NCBI GenBank assembly: GCA_032629725.1
Contig: JAFEVB010000004.1
Location: 1,054,001 to 1,118,000 of the forward strand
Length of the DNA: 64,000 nt
From: Gremmenia infestans
Lineage: Eukaryota > Ascomycota > Leotiomycetes > Helotiales > Hamatocanthoscyphaceae
Reading direction: 5' to 3'
The position numbers were made by a program, and so were the translations under genes. The notes under the pieces are model-generated. The model saw only the letters and a program-made list of their open reading frames with translations, searched no databases and was not told the DNA's origin. This document shows positions 35,034 through 46,699 of the stretch, one piece after another (the stretch's first letter is position 1; each line of letters starts with the position of its first letter).

Positions 35034-36350
35034 ATGCTAGAAAGCACACCTCTCCGCATAGGCTACGTCCCTGTAAATCCAACCCCCCTTTCCTCTCCCC
35101 TAACTAACTCGCGAAAGGAACATTTCAGCACCCCCCTCTACTTTGCACAAAAACACTTCTCTCTATCCGCGACCCTGATCCCCTTCCCCTCCGGCACAGG
35201 ACACATGATAACATCCCTCCGCGCAGGCGAGATTGATGTCGGAATCGGGCTCACGGAGGGGTGGGTGGCTGGTCTAGGAACAGGGACTGCACAAGAGAAT
35301 GAGGGCGGGTATAAGATCGTCGGGACATATGTCGAGACACCTCTTTGTACCTATATCCCGTATTTCTTTCATGTCACCCATTCTCGTTCCCATTCCCATT
35401 CCCATTCCCAAACCCCTCAAGCGAGGAGTATTGATCCCGAAGCGGAATAAAAGTAAAGTGAGTAATAGCTTACCTCTGCCATTTCCCTTCCCACCTCAGG
35501 CTGGGCAATTTCCACAGGCTCGTCGCGCTCAGATATCAATTCGACCACGGATCTGAAAGAGCATAACAAGATCGGAGTCTCGCGAATCGGATCTGGCTCC
35601 TATGTGATGGGATTCGTCCTCGCTGATTCCCAAGGCTGGCTTACCACATCCACGTCGCCGTTCGAGGTCAAGCCGCTGCAGACATTCGAGAAATTGCGGA
35701 ATGCGGTGAATGACGGCACAGCGGATTTCTTTATGTGGGAACATTTTACCAGTAAGCGGTATTATGATAACGGGGAAATTAAGAGGGTTGGTGAGGTATG
35801 TTTTGTTCTTTCTTTCTCGCGCTCTTCTGTTCTCCTCCCCTTGCTCTTTTATCTCTCACTCTTCTCTTTTTCTCGCTTTTCTTTTCCATTCAATCATACA
35901 CATCCTACATGTTATATCCCCTTTCAGACATAAATAGGTAGTTAGTTTTGAAATTGACTCCAACACCAATGCCAATTCCAATTGCAAACCAAATAATAAC
36001 ACTCCCCTTAGATCTTCACCCCTTGGCCCAGCTGGGAAATTGTAGCATCCACAACCACCACCCCATCCACCGACCCACGCCTCACCTCGCTCTTCGAAAA
36101 ATTGGACCTCGGAATCCAGTATTTCGAGCAGCATGCCGAGGAGGCGGTAGAGTATATTTCGGGGACCCTGGATTATAGTGTGGAAGATGCTAGGGAGTGG
36201 TTGAAGACTGTAAAGTTTGCGAGGGGTACGAGGGGCGTTGATGGAGCAGTTGTGGAGGGTGCTGTAGGGGTGTTGAGGAAGGCGGGGGTGTTGAAGGAGG
36301 GGGTGGGATTGGGGGCGGGGCAGATGGTCGGGGTTAAGAGGGAGGGTTGA
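35034..36350 (+). CDS. Periplasmic-binding-protein-like fold protein, Ca3427-like
   Basis: Four exons: MLESTPLRIGYVP (35034-35072), then from 35118 EHFSTPLYFAQ to VETPL(C), then WAISTGSSRSDINSTTDLK to RVGE, then IFTPWPSWEIVAST to the TGA at 36350. All junctions restore a continuous type II binding-protein fold (LRAGEIDVGIGLTEGWVAGL, IGVSRIGSGSYVMGFVLA, LRNAVNDGTADFFMWEHFTS). The family is related to the thiamine-pyrimidine enzyme Thi5 and bacterial NMT1-type binding proteins. The Candida albicans member Ca3427 has a known structure but no assigned substrate. No signal peptide is present, so it should be intracellular. The first intron is only 45 bases, in frame and without a stop. Confidence 0.82.
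35388..35409 (+). repeat. CCATTC-type hexanucleotide repeat in an intron
   Basis: About three and a half CCCATT units lie inside the second intron of the Ca3427-like gene. Confidence 0.85.
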
Positions 36351-36594
36351 GGATGGGATGGAATGTTTCAGGATGTTTCAGGACGTTTGGGGTGGAGGGA
36401 ATGATGTTCATGGCTATGAATAAATTAATTAAGGGCCATGATTGTAAGATGAAGGTGGGATGGGATACCTAGTGGCAGTGGCAATGGCCGTGTTAATGGA
36501 GTGCACGAGGGGGGTCGCAGTAGAAAGTAGATAATAAAGCTAGGTAAGGTAATTGTACAGAAGCATAATATGGTATGGTATAGCAAATCTCTAC

Positions 36595-38268
36595 TCACTC
36601 AATCCTTACAGCATCGACCAACTTGCCATCAAGCCACTTCCCCAGCGCCTCCGCATTCCCCAGTACCTGAATCTCAGCCTTGACATTCAACATCAGCATA
36701 ACCCTTAATTCCCTCTTCCACTCCACATCCACATTTCCCTGCCCTTTCTCCAGCATCTTAGCCGCGATCCTCCTATCCCTCTTCATCAACTTTAACAAGC
36801 CAACTGCCTCAACCTCTTCATCACCGCCCATAAAATCACAGCTTCGCACTCCGAGCCATTGGACAGAGCAGACTGCTAGAGCAGCGGATTCGTGAGCGAG
36901 TGCGATGGAGCCGTGCTTGTAGATTGACAAGATGCCGATTCCGTCGGGGTCGTGATCGACGAGACATAGGATGGGGAGTTCGGGGAAGGACGTGTAGAGC
37001 AGGCGGAGGAATTGGCGGGTTTGGATGTCGGGGTAGCCTTTTGCCTTAGATACATACGGGTTAGGAGAATGATATAGGACAATAGAAAGTAGATACCGTC
37101 GACTCACCGTGATCAGTATCCCTTTTCCTGCTAGTGAGTCTTTCCAGTACTGGTTTGATGCAAGTGTGCGGAACGTGGCCTAGTATGGTTAAAGGGTTGT
37201 AATAATTAATAGTAAGAGAAGAGACAAGACAAGGCCGTACTTCTTTCTCGATCACCAGAATCCATCGAACTTCATCAAGATTGATATCCGCGATCTCTTT
37301 TAAATTCGGAATCAAGACACCCTCAGGCTCAGAAGAGTAATCAACGACAGATCTATCTTTCCTAGTGATGGCGAAAGAGCCAACCACAAGACCCTTCGCA
37401 GCTGCAACCTGAAAGAGAGTGTGAAAATACCATCGCGGACGTAGAAACAGGGCGGATATAAACGTACCACGTTGAGAGCATCCCGAGTAACTCCCAAGGT
37501 GTACGCAATATCGTCGACATATCGGTCGACCACAGCTTGTTTGAGGAAAAGCTCCGAGTCCCGATAGTAGATGTCTCTGTCCGAGTATCAGCAGGACTGT
37601 AAGACGGTTGGCGATGCTGCATATCTGATGAGAGGAAGGAATATGGAATTAAAAATCGAAAAACAAATTGAAGATGGTGGCAAACGCGATAGAGGAAAGA
37701 ATAAGGCAAGACAGACAAGACAGAAGATAGAGATGAGACCTTTTCGTAGTCACAATACCAGTAACAAGAGCCTCATGAGAAAGTTCAAGAATCCGGAGTA
37801 ACGCAGCTATACCCAATAAGTTAGACATCCATCCAGCTCCCGTAGGTAGGTCATCGGTCCAAACCCACTGAATTTCCACACTTCCCGAGGCGACTTGCTG
37901 GGGAAAGTGAAGGTCCTAGTGTCAGACTTTGTCTTCTTTCTAGTGGACGGCGTACTCTCATCATGGCCATCACCATCAGATATTGCCTTTGTCTTACTCG
38001 TCCTCGTCTTCAATTGAATCACAAGCTCGCTCTTCTCGCCCAGCAGGCAATCCGTCATAACCTCAAAGATGGCTTCAATCTTGGAGATGACGGCGCCGGG
38101 TGAGTTTCGAGTGGATGGAGTGGGTCCAGAGGCGGTGGGAGCTTTGCCATTGGGCCCAGAAACTGCTGCTTGGGGTGTAAGTGGGCTGTTTGGTAAGTTT
38201 GAGAGCAAAGTCCCGGGGAGAGACGGTTGAGGGTCTGCTAAGTATCCGGAGAGGAGATCAAAGTCCAT
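36595..38268 (-). CDS. SPO11: Meiotic recombination protein Spo11 (topoisomerase VI subunit A family)
   Basis: Spo11 makes the programmed double-strand breaks that start meiotic recombination. The ATG is at 38268 and about six exons follow. After a variable N-terminus comes KIEAIFEVMTDCLL, then TRTFTFPSKSPREVWKF, and across an intron LLRILELSHEALVTGIVTTKR. The next exon starts DIYYRDSELF, where the second Tyr is the DNA-linking catalytic residue, then VVDRYVDDIAYTLGVTRDALNVV, KGLVVGSFAI and WILVIEKEATF. The Toprim metal site is LCLVDHDPDGIGILSIYKHG. The acceptor before DIYYRD (CTCGGACAG) gives the family sequence, so the gene looks functional. Confidence 0.9.
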
Positions 38269-38552
38269 AGTGAGTCGGGTGAATAGGCCGGAGGAAGGAT
38301 CAATGTGAGTGAAACATTTCCTCGATCAATCCTCACTTATTTGCATCTTGATCGAACGTGATAGAGTTGTTGTTTAAAGGTTAGCAATCCAAGGTAAGTC
38401 TACCAATACAGTAGTCAGTGCATCTCGGCCTCGGCTTCTCCCGCAAGACCCCTGTCCCTGTCATACCAAGCCAAGCCAACATCTGAGCTTCACTGAACTC
38501 AGCCCCTGCATTTGCTAACGGCCATCGATCATTGTTACAACCATACAAGATA
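38269..38552. promoter_or_regulatory. Divergent promoter region, SPO11 / ERG7
   Basis: Only 284 bases separate the start codons of a meiotic gene and a sterol-synthesis gene. No sterol element could be assigned by eye. Confidence 0.5.
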
Positions 38553-40910
38553 ATGGGGAAACCCAAAGAAGCTCCAGTCAGCTCTGGCAATAGCTATAAG
38601 AACGGCAAGACTGGAGAAAAGAGGTCAATTGACTCGGGAGTCAACGACGCTTCGGCTTCAAAAAGACCTAAGCTCCAAGAGCGTACGGATTACACTCGAT
38701 GGCGCATGTTGGATGAGGCTGGTAGGCACACATGGCACTACCTCGAAGATGAAGAGGACGTTGAAGAATGGCCTCAATCCCTCGCAGACAAATATTTCCT
38801 GGGCCTGCCCATGGTATGTTCCCCTTTCAATGTTATACATCTCTACTCACTAACCCCTCACAGGATCTCCCAGACCTCCCAACCGCAAAGACACCCCTCG
38901 ATTCCGTAAAGAATGGCCTCGAATTCTTCCAACACCTCCAACTTCCACCCGGAAACTGGGCCTGCGAATATGGAGGACCGATGTTCCTCATCCCCGGCCT
39001 CATTGTAACCTGGTCCGTCACAGAGACACCGATCCCCTCCCATGTCGCTACAGAGATGAAAAATTACCTTTTTGCACGCGCCAATCCCGATGACGGAGGC
39101 TGGGGACTACACATTGAAGGAGAGAGTACCGTCTTTGGAACATCCATGAACTATACAGCCCTGCGTCTACTTGGCGTGAGCGAAGAGGAACCCAGAATGG
39201 TCAAAGCGAGGGGCACGTTACACAAGATGGGCGGCGCGACGAGAGCTCCGCATTGGGCGAAATTCTGGCTTAGCGTTCTTGGGGTGTGTCAATGGGATAT
39301 CGTAAACCCTGTACCGCCGGAATTCTGGCTCTTGCCTGATTGGGTCCCCTTCCATCCATGGAGATGGTGGATTCATATGCGCATGGTATTTTTACCTATG
39401 GGTTTTATATGGTCGAAGCGCTGGAGTGGCAAGATCACACCGCTGGTCTTGCAACTGCGCCAAGAGCTGTTTACGGAGTCGTATGATACGATTAATTGGG
39501 GTGGGAATCGAAATAATATTCATGAGAAGGATAACTATCATCCGAAGAGTTGGTTGTTGAAAACGGCGTTTTGGGTTCTCTCGAATGTCTACCCCTACTT
39601 TAGGCCAGAGTCTTTGAAACAGAAAGCGGAGGACTGGGCCTTCAAATTGATTCAGATGGAGGATAAGAATACGGATTTCTCTAATCTTGGACCTGTCAAT
39701 GGGCCGATGAACTTCCTCGCCTGTTACATTCAGGATGGTCCAAAGGCTTATTCTGTACAAAGACATCGAGAGCGAATGGCGGATTTCTTGTGGGTCAAAG
39801 AAGAAGGCATGTTAATGAATGGCACTAATGGAGTTCAATGCTGGGACACAGCGTTCTTGATTCAGTCTGTAATGGATGCTGATCTGGCGGATGATCCAAA
39901 ATGGAAGCCAATGTTAACCAAAGCTTTGGAGTTCCTTGACGATCAGCAAATCCGAGAGAACGTCGACGATCAAGCCATTTGTTACAGACAACAACGAAAG
40001 GGGGCCTGGGGTTTCAGCAACAAGGACCAAGGTTATGCAGTCAGTGATTGTATTTCAGAAGCACTTAAAGCGGTACTTGTTCTACAGAGGACTCCCGGAT
40101 ACCCAACACTTCTCGAAGACCAACGAATCTTCGATGCCATCGATACCTTGCTCACATATCAGAATAGATCTGGCGGATGCGCATCCTACGAACCAACACG
40201 AGGCTCCGATAAATTGGAAATGCTGAATGCTGCCGAGGTCTTCGGTCGGATCATGATCGAATATGATTACCCAGAGTGCACAACAGCAGTCGTCACAGCA
40301 CTTTCTCTCTTCACCAAATACTATCCAGAATACAGAGCTGCAGATATCAAAGCTTTCAAGGAACGAGCAATTAGTTACATCCGACGCGCACAATATCCTG
40401 ATGGCAGCTGGTACGGAAGTTGGGGAATCTGCTTCACCTATGCTGGAATGTTTGCTCTCGAGAGTCTTGCTAGTATTGGCGAGACGTATGAGAATAGCGA
40501 TCATGTCCGCAAAGGTTGCGAGTTCCTCATCTCCAAGCAACGAGGTGACGGAGGATGGTCAGAGAGCTATCGCGTAAGTCTAACATACAGTCTACCATAT
40601 AACAACTAACAGAGAATAGTCCTGCGAACGAGGAATATACACCGAGCATCCAAGCGGGTCCCAAGTCGTCATGACAGCTTGGTCCTGCATTGCTCTACTC
40701 GAAGCCCATTATCCGGATCGTGCTCCGATTGAGAAAGCACTAAAGCTCATTATGAGTAGGCAGCAGCCTAATGGTGAGTGGTTGCAGGAGGCAATTGAGG
40801 GGGTTTTTAATAAGAGTTGCATGATTTCATATCCGAATTACAAGTTCATATTCCCAATGAAGGCGTTGGGCATGTTTGCAAAACGATATGGGGATATTGC
40901 GCTTCCGTAA
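38553..40910 (+). CDS. ERG7: Lanosterol synthase (oxidosqualene cyclase)
   Basis: Exons 38553-38813, 38864-40573 and 40620-40910, all phase 0, give 753 residues. The membrane-bound enzyme cyclises 2,3-oxidosqualene to lanosterol, the first sterol of the ergosterol pathway. Visible are the N-terminal TDYTRWRMLDEAGRHTW, several QW-type repeats (NPDDGGWGLHIEG, QQRKGAWGFSNKDQG, YPDGSWYGSWGICFTY, QRGDGGWSESY) and the catalytic Asp482 in VSDCISE. It ends with VFNKSCMISYPNYKFIFPMKALG. The C-terminal segment looks like lanosterol synthases rather than protostadienol synthases. Residue 484 is Ile where animal, plant and yeast enzymes usually have Thr (DCTAE). The gene is complete. Confidence 0.94.
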
Positions 40911-41262
40911 TATGTGAAGGGCGGGAAAGGGTAGTAATTAGATGCTGAAAATGGGACATTCTTGAGATATGTTAATGATGTCAAGGAAATCATAAATGCC
41001 GTTTCGTATTAAACGCTACCCAATTCACAAAAAAAATGACTTCGATCCACCCTCCTAGCCTAGCTTATTCACAGAAACCCCTCACAGGGGTTTGTAGCTC
41101 CAAAGGCGGTGAGTGGCAGAATTCAAGACGAGGCTGAGCCTTTCTCGAATCAACTTGCAACTTCTCTTCCTTTCGACGAACAAAAGCATACAACATTAAA
41201 ATACCATCTCGCCACCCCAAGCACCTCTACACATCACATAACACTGAAGCATCCCACCTACC
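40911..41262. other. Intergenic, ERG7 3' end and SGT1 promoter
   Basis: About 350 bases between two genes on the same strand. No special element was recognised. Confidence 0.5.
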
Positions 41263-42620
41263 ATGACCACCGCAGCGAGCAAAGGCCAACAGGCTCTTGA
41301 TTCCAAAGACTACCCCGCCGCAATCACCCACTACACCAGCGCCATCAACTCCACCGTATCTGGCCCCGTCTCTCCCCTCTGGCTAATCCAGCGTTCCACT
41401 GCCTACCAACGCACCGGTGCCTACGACCGAGCACTCAAAGACGCCGAGCACGCGCACCAATCGGCCACTGCCCGCGGCCGTAAGGAACTCATCGCAACCG
41501 CGCACTTCCGGCGCGCTGTTGCATACTATGGCCTGGGCGAGTATGGAAATGCACGCATGTGCTTGATCTGGACGCGCCAGTTCAATGAGAACGAACGCGG
41601 GTTGGGCATGTGGCAGGCTAAGGTTACGGCGGATTGGGAGAAGGCGGGCGGGGAGGAGGCGGGGTGTAATAAGGTTACTGCTGTGGAGAAGCCGGTGTAC
41701 ACGGAGAGTGAGGATATTGATGAGATTAAGCAGCAGGCTGGGAAGGAAGAGAACAAGTCTAAGGCGAATGGAAAGGGAAAGGGGGCGGTTAGGGAGGAGC
41801 CTGATGCTGCTGCGGCGAAGCCTGTTGCTGCTGCCGTGAAGCCGGCGAATACTACAACGTATGATAATATTCGTGTCGAATGGTATCAAACTGGTACGAG
41901 TGTCACTATTGAGATTCTCTGCAAGGGAATTCCGAAAGAGCGTACTACAGTAAAGTTTGAGGAGGGTCAGGTACGCATCTGAACTTCTATTCCCTCTCAG
42001 TTCTGTGCTAACCATGGTTAAATCAGCTCCTAGTCAAGTTCCCAGTCGAAGCATCAGACTGCGACTATGAATACAACGCCACGCCACTCCACCAAAAGAT
42101 CGACGCCGAAAAGAGCTCCTTCAGAATCACACCCCATAAGCTGGAGATTACTCTCGTAAAGCAGGACCAAGGCCGCAAATGGTCTGAAATATATCCCGCT
42201 CCTGAAGACACCCAACCCAAAGAACCTCTCGTCTGGACCAAAGCACAGTTGAAAGAGTTGGCCCTTAAGGCAGAAGAAACCTCCGCTGCCAACCCCCTCA
42301 CCCCCGCCGAAGAAGAGGCCCTCCGCGCCCACTATGGCGTCAAACCCGGCGAGCCCCTTCCCCGTCCACAACACCCCTTTCATTCCGGTGTAGACTGGGA
42401 CAAAGTCGTCACAAAAGTTGAAGATGATGATGAGGATCTCGATCCAATGCGCAGTTTCTTCCAGAAGATCTACAAGAACGCGACGCCGGATTCGCAGCGT
42501 GCAATGTTGAAGAGTTACCAGGAGAGTAATGGCACGTCGCTGAACACGGTTTGGGATGATGTGAAGGATGCGCCGGTCGAGACGCACCCGCCGAATGGAA
42601 TGGTGGCTAAGAAGTGGTAG
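41263..42620 (+). CDS. SGT1: SGT1 co-chaperone (TPR-CS-SGS)
   Basis: Exons 41263-41970 and 42027-42620 encode 433 residues. Three TPR motifs lie within residues 1-115 (GQQALDSKDYPAAITHYTSAI, cut here as one helix pair, and AYDRALKDAEHA). A Lys/Glu/Ala-rich linker follows. The CS domain begins IRVEWYQTGTSVTIEIL and includes LLVKFPVEASDCDYEY and LEITLVKQ. The C-terminal SGS domain contains WDKVVTKVEDD, MRSFFQKIYKNATPDSQRAM and SYQESNGTSLNT. Sgt1 works with Hsp90 in kinetochore and SCF assembly, and in animals and plants in NLR activation. The intron sits inside the CS domain. Confidence 0.95.
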
Positions 42621-43897
42621 TGAGTTGGGTTGAGTTTGGGAGTGAGATTGGCTTGAGTGGAATTGGGCGTGTATATAGAGATAGCAGCGGAGTGCAAGTG
42701 GAAGTGGAGTTTATGTTGGCGTTGCAGGAAAAATCATTGCCGGTGGGAGGTTAATCATTCTTGCATTTTGAGCGTATTCCAATAACCATATATCCTTTAG
42801 TCCCCTTTTCGAGCTAAAGTTAAATAAACTTCAATTGTTCAAAGTTAGTACTTTACATACATACTTGCAATACCCAAATAGTATTCTTCCCTATTGCATA
42901 AATCGTCTAGGGAATCGACTCGATGATCCAGTCCAGTCCAGTCCATCACCGACATATAAAACACTAATGTCCTCTTCTATTCATTTCTATTAGTCTCTAT
43001 AAGACTAGACCTTCCTCTCATGCTACTTCTTACAGTGCGCTACTAGCTAATCATAATGTCATTCTTTTAGGTCTATTTTGTAAAGTAAAAGTAAGTGGTG
43101 GTAATACTGCTTTCATTCATAACCCTACCTACCTACCTAGGTGTACTGCATTGCATTACCACTGACCCGTTCTATTCTTTTTGAATTAAGTCGTGATAGT
43201 GTGTTTTATTAACATATAGAGTATAGAGAGGGGAAGCTGTCGTTTGTCTGTATGTACGTTAGTTTCTCAAATGGTGGAGTGTTGATTGATTGATTGATCA
43301 ATCGGGTTGCGTTTTTGAAATTATGAAGGGGGACGGTGAACCTCTGGAATTCCTAGTAATGTGATTCTCGTCGCATTTACTTTTGATGTTTCGCCGAGGA
43401 CTTACTATTATGAGACTCATTACCTTGGAAACTTCACAGATCAGAAGAAGAGGGGGAGGTACAGTTTTACTCTATTAGTACGGTACATGTTGGAACCCCT
43501 TTCTTCCTCGCTTAATTGTTTCGGGGGCAATAGAATGCTAGCCAGAGTCTCGGCAGATCAAGCGTTGAACTGGTGCTGAGCCTGTAGTTATGTTCAAACC
43601 TTTCCGTATTCGTAGAATTAGTTCCCTTGTTGTATCTAAGAGCTAACTTAATACATAACCATTCTAATGCATTGCCCCTTTCGGCAACTTCAAAACCTGG
43701 TGATAGCACACAATCTGCCTGCTTCAAGACACACCATAGGCCACCTTTCCTGCAGAAGCGTGGTATTACTTTTCTTTAGTGTCAAAGGGGCTTTTGACAA
43801 CTGTCGATGGCCCTTCGGACCGTATCTACCATTCCATTCGCTCTGCGCTTCTCATCCATTTCTTCGACCCGGAGTGTCGGCCTGTGGTAACAATTAA
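42621..43897. other. Intergenic, convergent SGT1 / REI1 ends
   Basis: About 1.28 kb without a recognisable gene. A TTGA tetranucleotide run lies near 43284-43301 and an ACCT run near 43126-43141. The length is unusual for two 3' ends, but no relic was identified. Confidence 0.5.
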
Positions 43898-45124
43898 CTA
43901 GCCGAGCCTTTTTTCTAAGCCGCCCTGCTTTTTGCCGATAGAGCGCACCTTGAATCGTTTCTGCTTATTTCCACCCCTCTCCAGTATATGCTGATACGCA
44001 TTCCTTGCTGTTGTTTCCATTTTCAACATCTTGTGCTCAACAGCCATCAAAGCTCGCTGTTGGAGCTCTGGCACCCCAATCAAGCTGGTGGAGGTGCCAG
44101 CTCTCAAGGCCAAGCTCCGGTCTCTTGAACTGGGGCCTGCTGGTCCGGATTCTGGTTCATTTGCAGCTTCAGCTTCAGCTCCCGGTAAAAATTGCTGTGG
44201 TGAGTTCGCAGATGCGGAACGATTGCTGTGATGCTGACGAAACTGCCGAGTGTTCGAGCGATGACCGAGAATCTTCCCCGATGGCAAACGAAGCTCGTCC
44301 TCGTCGGGAACCAAAGTCACTTCCCCCTCGCGCTCCTCACCATTTTCATCATCATCGCCACAAAAGTCGTAGAACTGCTTCAGATCATGCTCATCATCAT
44401 CGAAATCTACTTTGCAATGGCCTTTCGCACGCATGTGATCTTGAACGGCGAATTTGGAGGTTTTCGAACTCCCGCAGAATAGACACTCGTGAAACCCTGA
44501 TATGACAACTGAAAGGTAGCCGAGGAGCGACTCCAGGTCGATGAGGTATTCGATATCGGGGATGAAGAAGCTGTGTGCCTGAGACATGTGCATCATATTG
44601 GAATCCAAGGATGTGGACTCAATGTTGCAAAACAAACACTCCATCGGGTTGAGACTTCCTTCTTCGGCCTCTTGATCGTTCAACGAGAGGTCATTCAGCG
44701 GAGGGAGCTCGTCAGACACAACAGGCGCTATCGAATTAAATGCAGCGGATCTCTCAATATGGTTTCGGGATTTCAGATGTGCCTGCCACGCTTTCCGGTT
44801 CGTGTAGTGTTTCTCGCAAGCAACACACGACTGCTCAAATGATGGAGATGCCTCCGTGTCATCGTTCTTGGCATCTAAAATTTGTACTTGTCGTTTAAAG
44901 ACGATTGCTGAAATAGGAGGCAGTGAAGCGATATGGCGTTTGAGGTTGTAGACGCTATTTCTGTCAGTGATTCTGCTAACACTAGCCTCAGCACGTAATA
45001 CCTACTGCCAATCCTCTCGCATGTGTGCTCTTTTCGTTTCTTTGTTGTCGAAGCTCGCAAGGCACGTGGTGCAAGTATGCTCAGCTCCCGTGACACCCGA
45101 GCTAGTTGCCGATGCTCCGTCCAT
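43898..45124 (-). CDS. REI1: Pre-60S ribosomal biogenesis factor Rei1 (C2H2 zinc-finger)
   Basis: Exons 45124-45006 and 44960-43898 encode 393 residues. The start ATG (MDGASATSSGV) was chosen because it precedes the first finger HTCTTCLASFDNKETKRAHM; the splice then gives EDWQNSVYNLKRHIASLPPI, the family's N-terminal signature. Further zinc fingers are CVACEKHYTNRKAWQAHLKS, CLFCNIESTSLDSNMMHMSQ and CLFCGSSKTSKFAVQDHMRA. The HILERGGNKQKRF tail is conserved. Rei1 acts on late cytoplasmic pre-60S particles to release Arx1 and recycle shuttling factors. A shorter start at MSDEL would lose two fingers. Confidence 0.92.
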
Positions 45125-45268
45125 ATTTCGCACGATAGAAGTCTGGATTTGAAAACTGCTATAGTAGAATTATGCTCCTGCGGTATGAATGGAAAGAAAT
45201 TGGGTTGGCCTGTTATGTTGGAGATGGGTGAACCGAATTTGACAAGGGAACAAAGGAAAGAAGGCAAT

Positions 45269-45298
45269 ACTTGTACTTGTACTTGTACTTATACTTGG
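45269..45298. repeat. ACTTGT hexanucleotide repeat
   Basis: Three perfect ACTTGT units followed by ACTTAT and ACTTGG. Confidence 0.9.
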
Positions 45299-45354
45299 AC
45301 ACTTTCCTCCCGCTTCTTACTATTGCTACCCGTAGCTTCCTCATTCGCTTGAGC

Positions 45355-45374
45355 GTCGAGTCGAGTCGAGTCGA
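45355..45374. repeat. GTCGA pentanucleotide repeat
   Basis: Four perfect GTCGA units in tandem. Confidence 0.9.
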
Positions 45375-45825
45375 AGACAGAAAATGATGCTCCTCGACTC
45401 ATCGCAGGTCGTGACTCACCCTCACAAATGAGGCCGCTAAACAAATAATTGAGCTGGACTCCGCCACAACGGATGTTGATTCCATAGGTACCTACCGCAT
45501 CTACAGAGGTACTGTACAACAAATTCACCAGATCGTTCCTGGGGATTGACTCACACAATTGTTGGTCACATTGCACTGCATTATTATTATTGGGTGCACA
45601 CACAATTTGCAAAGTGAAGGAGGGGAGGGGAGGCAAGAAATCCCGAGGCTTGAAACAGCTAATCAATCAGTCACGTGCCCCTACCCCTATATATTCTCCT
45701 TTAGGATTCACAGCAACATGACTTGAAACATCTACAGATTCCTCCAAAATTGCAACTCCACAGGTCTCCCGACTGAAAACAATCGAAAGGCATCAAGGAG
45801 AGGACGAGAAGATCATCACATCACC

Positions 45826-46699
45826 ATGCCTATCCGCTTGGAAGACAGTCAAGAACTCCTGTCCCATGGCGGAGAGGTCGTCGTTAGCGGCGCTAGGATG
45901 ATTTGGGCAGGCTTTGCGGATTTTGCGCTGCAAGACAACGTGATAGAGGTCGCCGTGGGCTTAATGTAAGCTATCCCATATATTTCCCATCCTCGTTTGC
46001 TATTTATCCTCTCTTTCCCTAATATGCATCACCCATGCAACATCTCGCTTCACTTTCTCCCACTTGCAACCCCTTTTCTGACATCATCCCGTGACATAGC
46101 ATCGCAGCTGCCTTCACAACAGTCGTCACTTCCTTCGTCTCAGAGATTCTCCTCCCGCCACTATCGCTTCTCCCGTTTGTGCATCGGAATCTAGATGAGA
46201 AATTCGCGGTCCTGAGGAGGGGCCCGATGTACAATCAGACTGATGGTCATGGCTATAACACGCTTGACCAAGCAACAAGTGATGGAGCTGTAGTAATGGC
46301 ATACGGGTAAAGTTATACTATCACGACTTCACCGGAATGGACTAATTGTTCAATGCAGAGCTTTCATCAACAAACTCATCAACTTCCTCGGCGTCGGCTT
46401 GGCTTTGTATCTCGTCGCGGCCCTGTACGACTTGTCTGGGACGAAAAGTGATCCGATCATTAAGCACATGGTCAAGTGCAAGTATTGTCGCAAGAAGATC
46501 AGCTCAAGGGTACGGCCGTTTTATTTATCCTTTCCAATACCTCTGCGATTTCGGCGTTGTTTAGTCTTAGTCGATGGAATTGATCTGCTAACCATGTGTA
46601 TAGGCGCTACGTTGTATTAATTGTACCAGTTGGCAAGATGGACGAGAGGATAAGCCACACGAGCGGCCAGGTCCCCACCCTCTGACTGGCGATCATTGA
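45826..46699 (+). CDS. Large-conductance mechanosensitive channel, fungal MscL type
   Basis: Exons 45826-45965, 46100-46306, 46359-46509 and 46604-46699 encode 197 residues. The bacterial-type MscL core is clear: the amphipathic N-terminus, then FADFALQDNVIEVAVGLI, AAAFTTVVTSFVSEILLPPL, a periplasmic-type loop, and the second helix AFINKLINFLGVGLALYLVA. After the second helix there is a fungal extension with two Cys pairs, CKYCRKKISSRALRCINC, which could form a small zinc ribbon on the cytosolic side. The channel opens under membrane tension; in fungi its location (plasma membrane, vacuole or other) is not known from sequence. Confidence 0.88.

Larger units (their letters stand above)
45125..45825. 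promoter_or_regulatory. Divergent promoter region, REI1 / MscL, with short repeats
   Basis: About 700 bases between divergent starts. It contains an ACTTGT array and a GTCGA array, listed separately. A minus-strand frame at 45289-45666 is not protein-like. Confidence 0.5.

Noticed and set aside
44719..44719. Start of REI1 at the Met of MSDELPP
   Set aside because: Two zinc fingers typical of the family lie upstream in frame across one intron, with an ATG at 45124.
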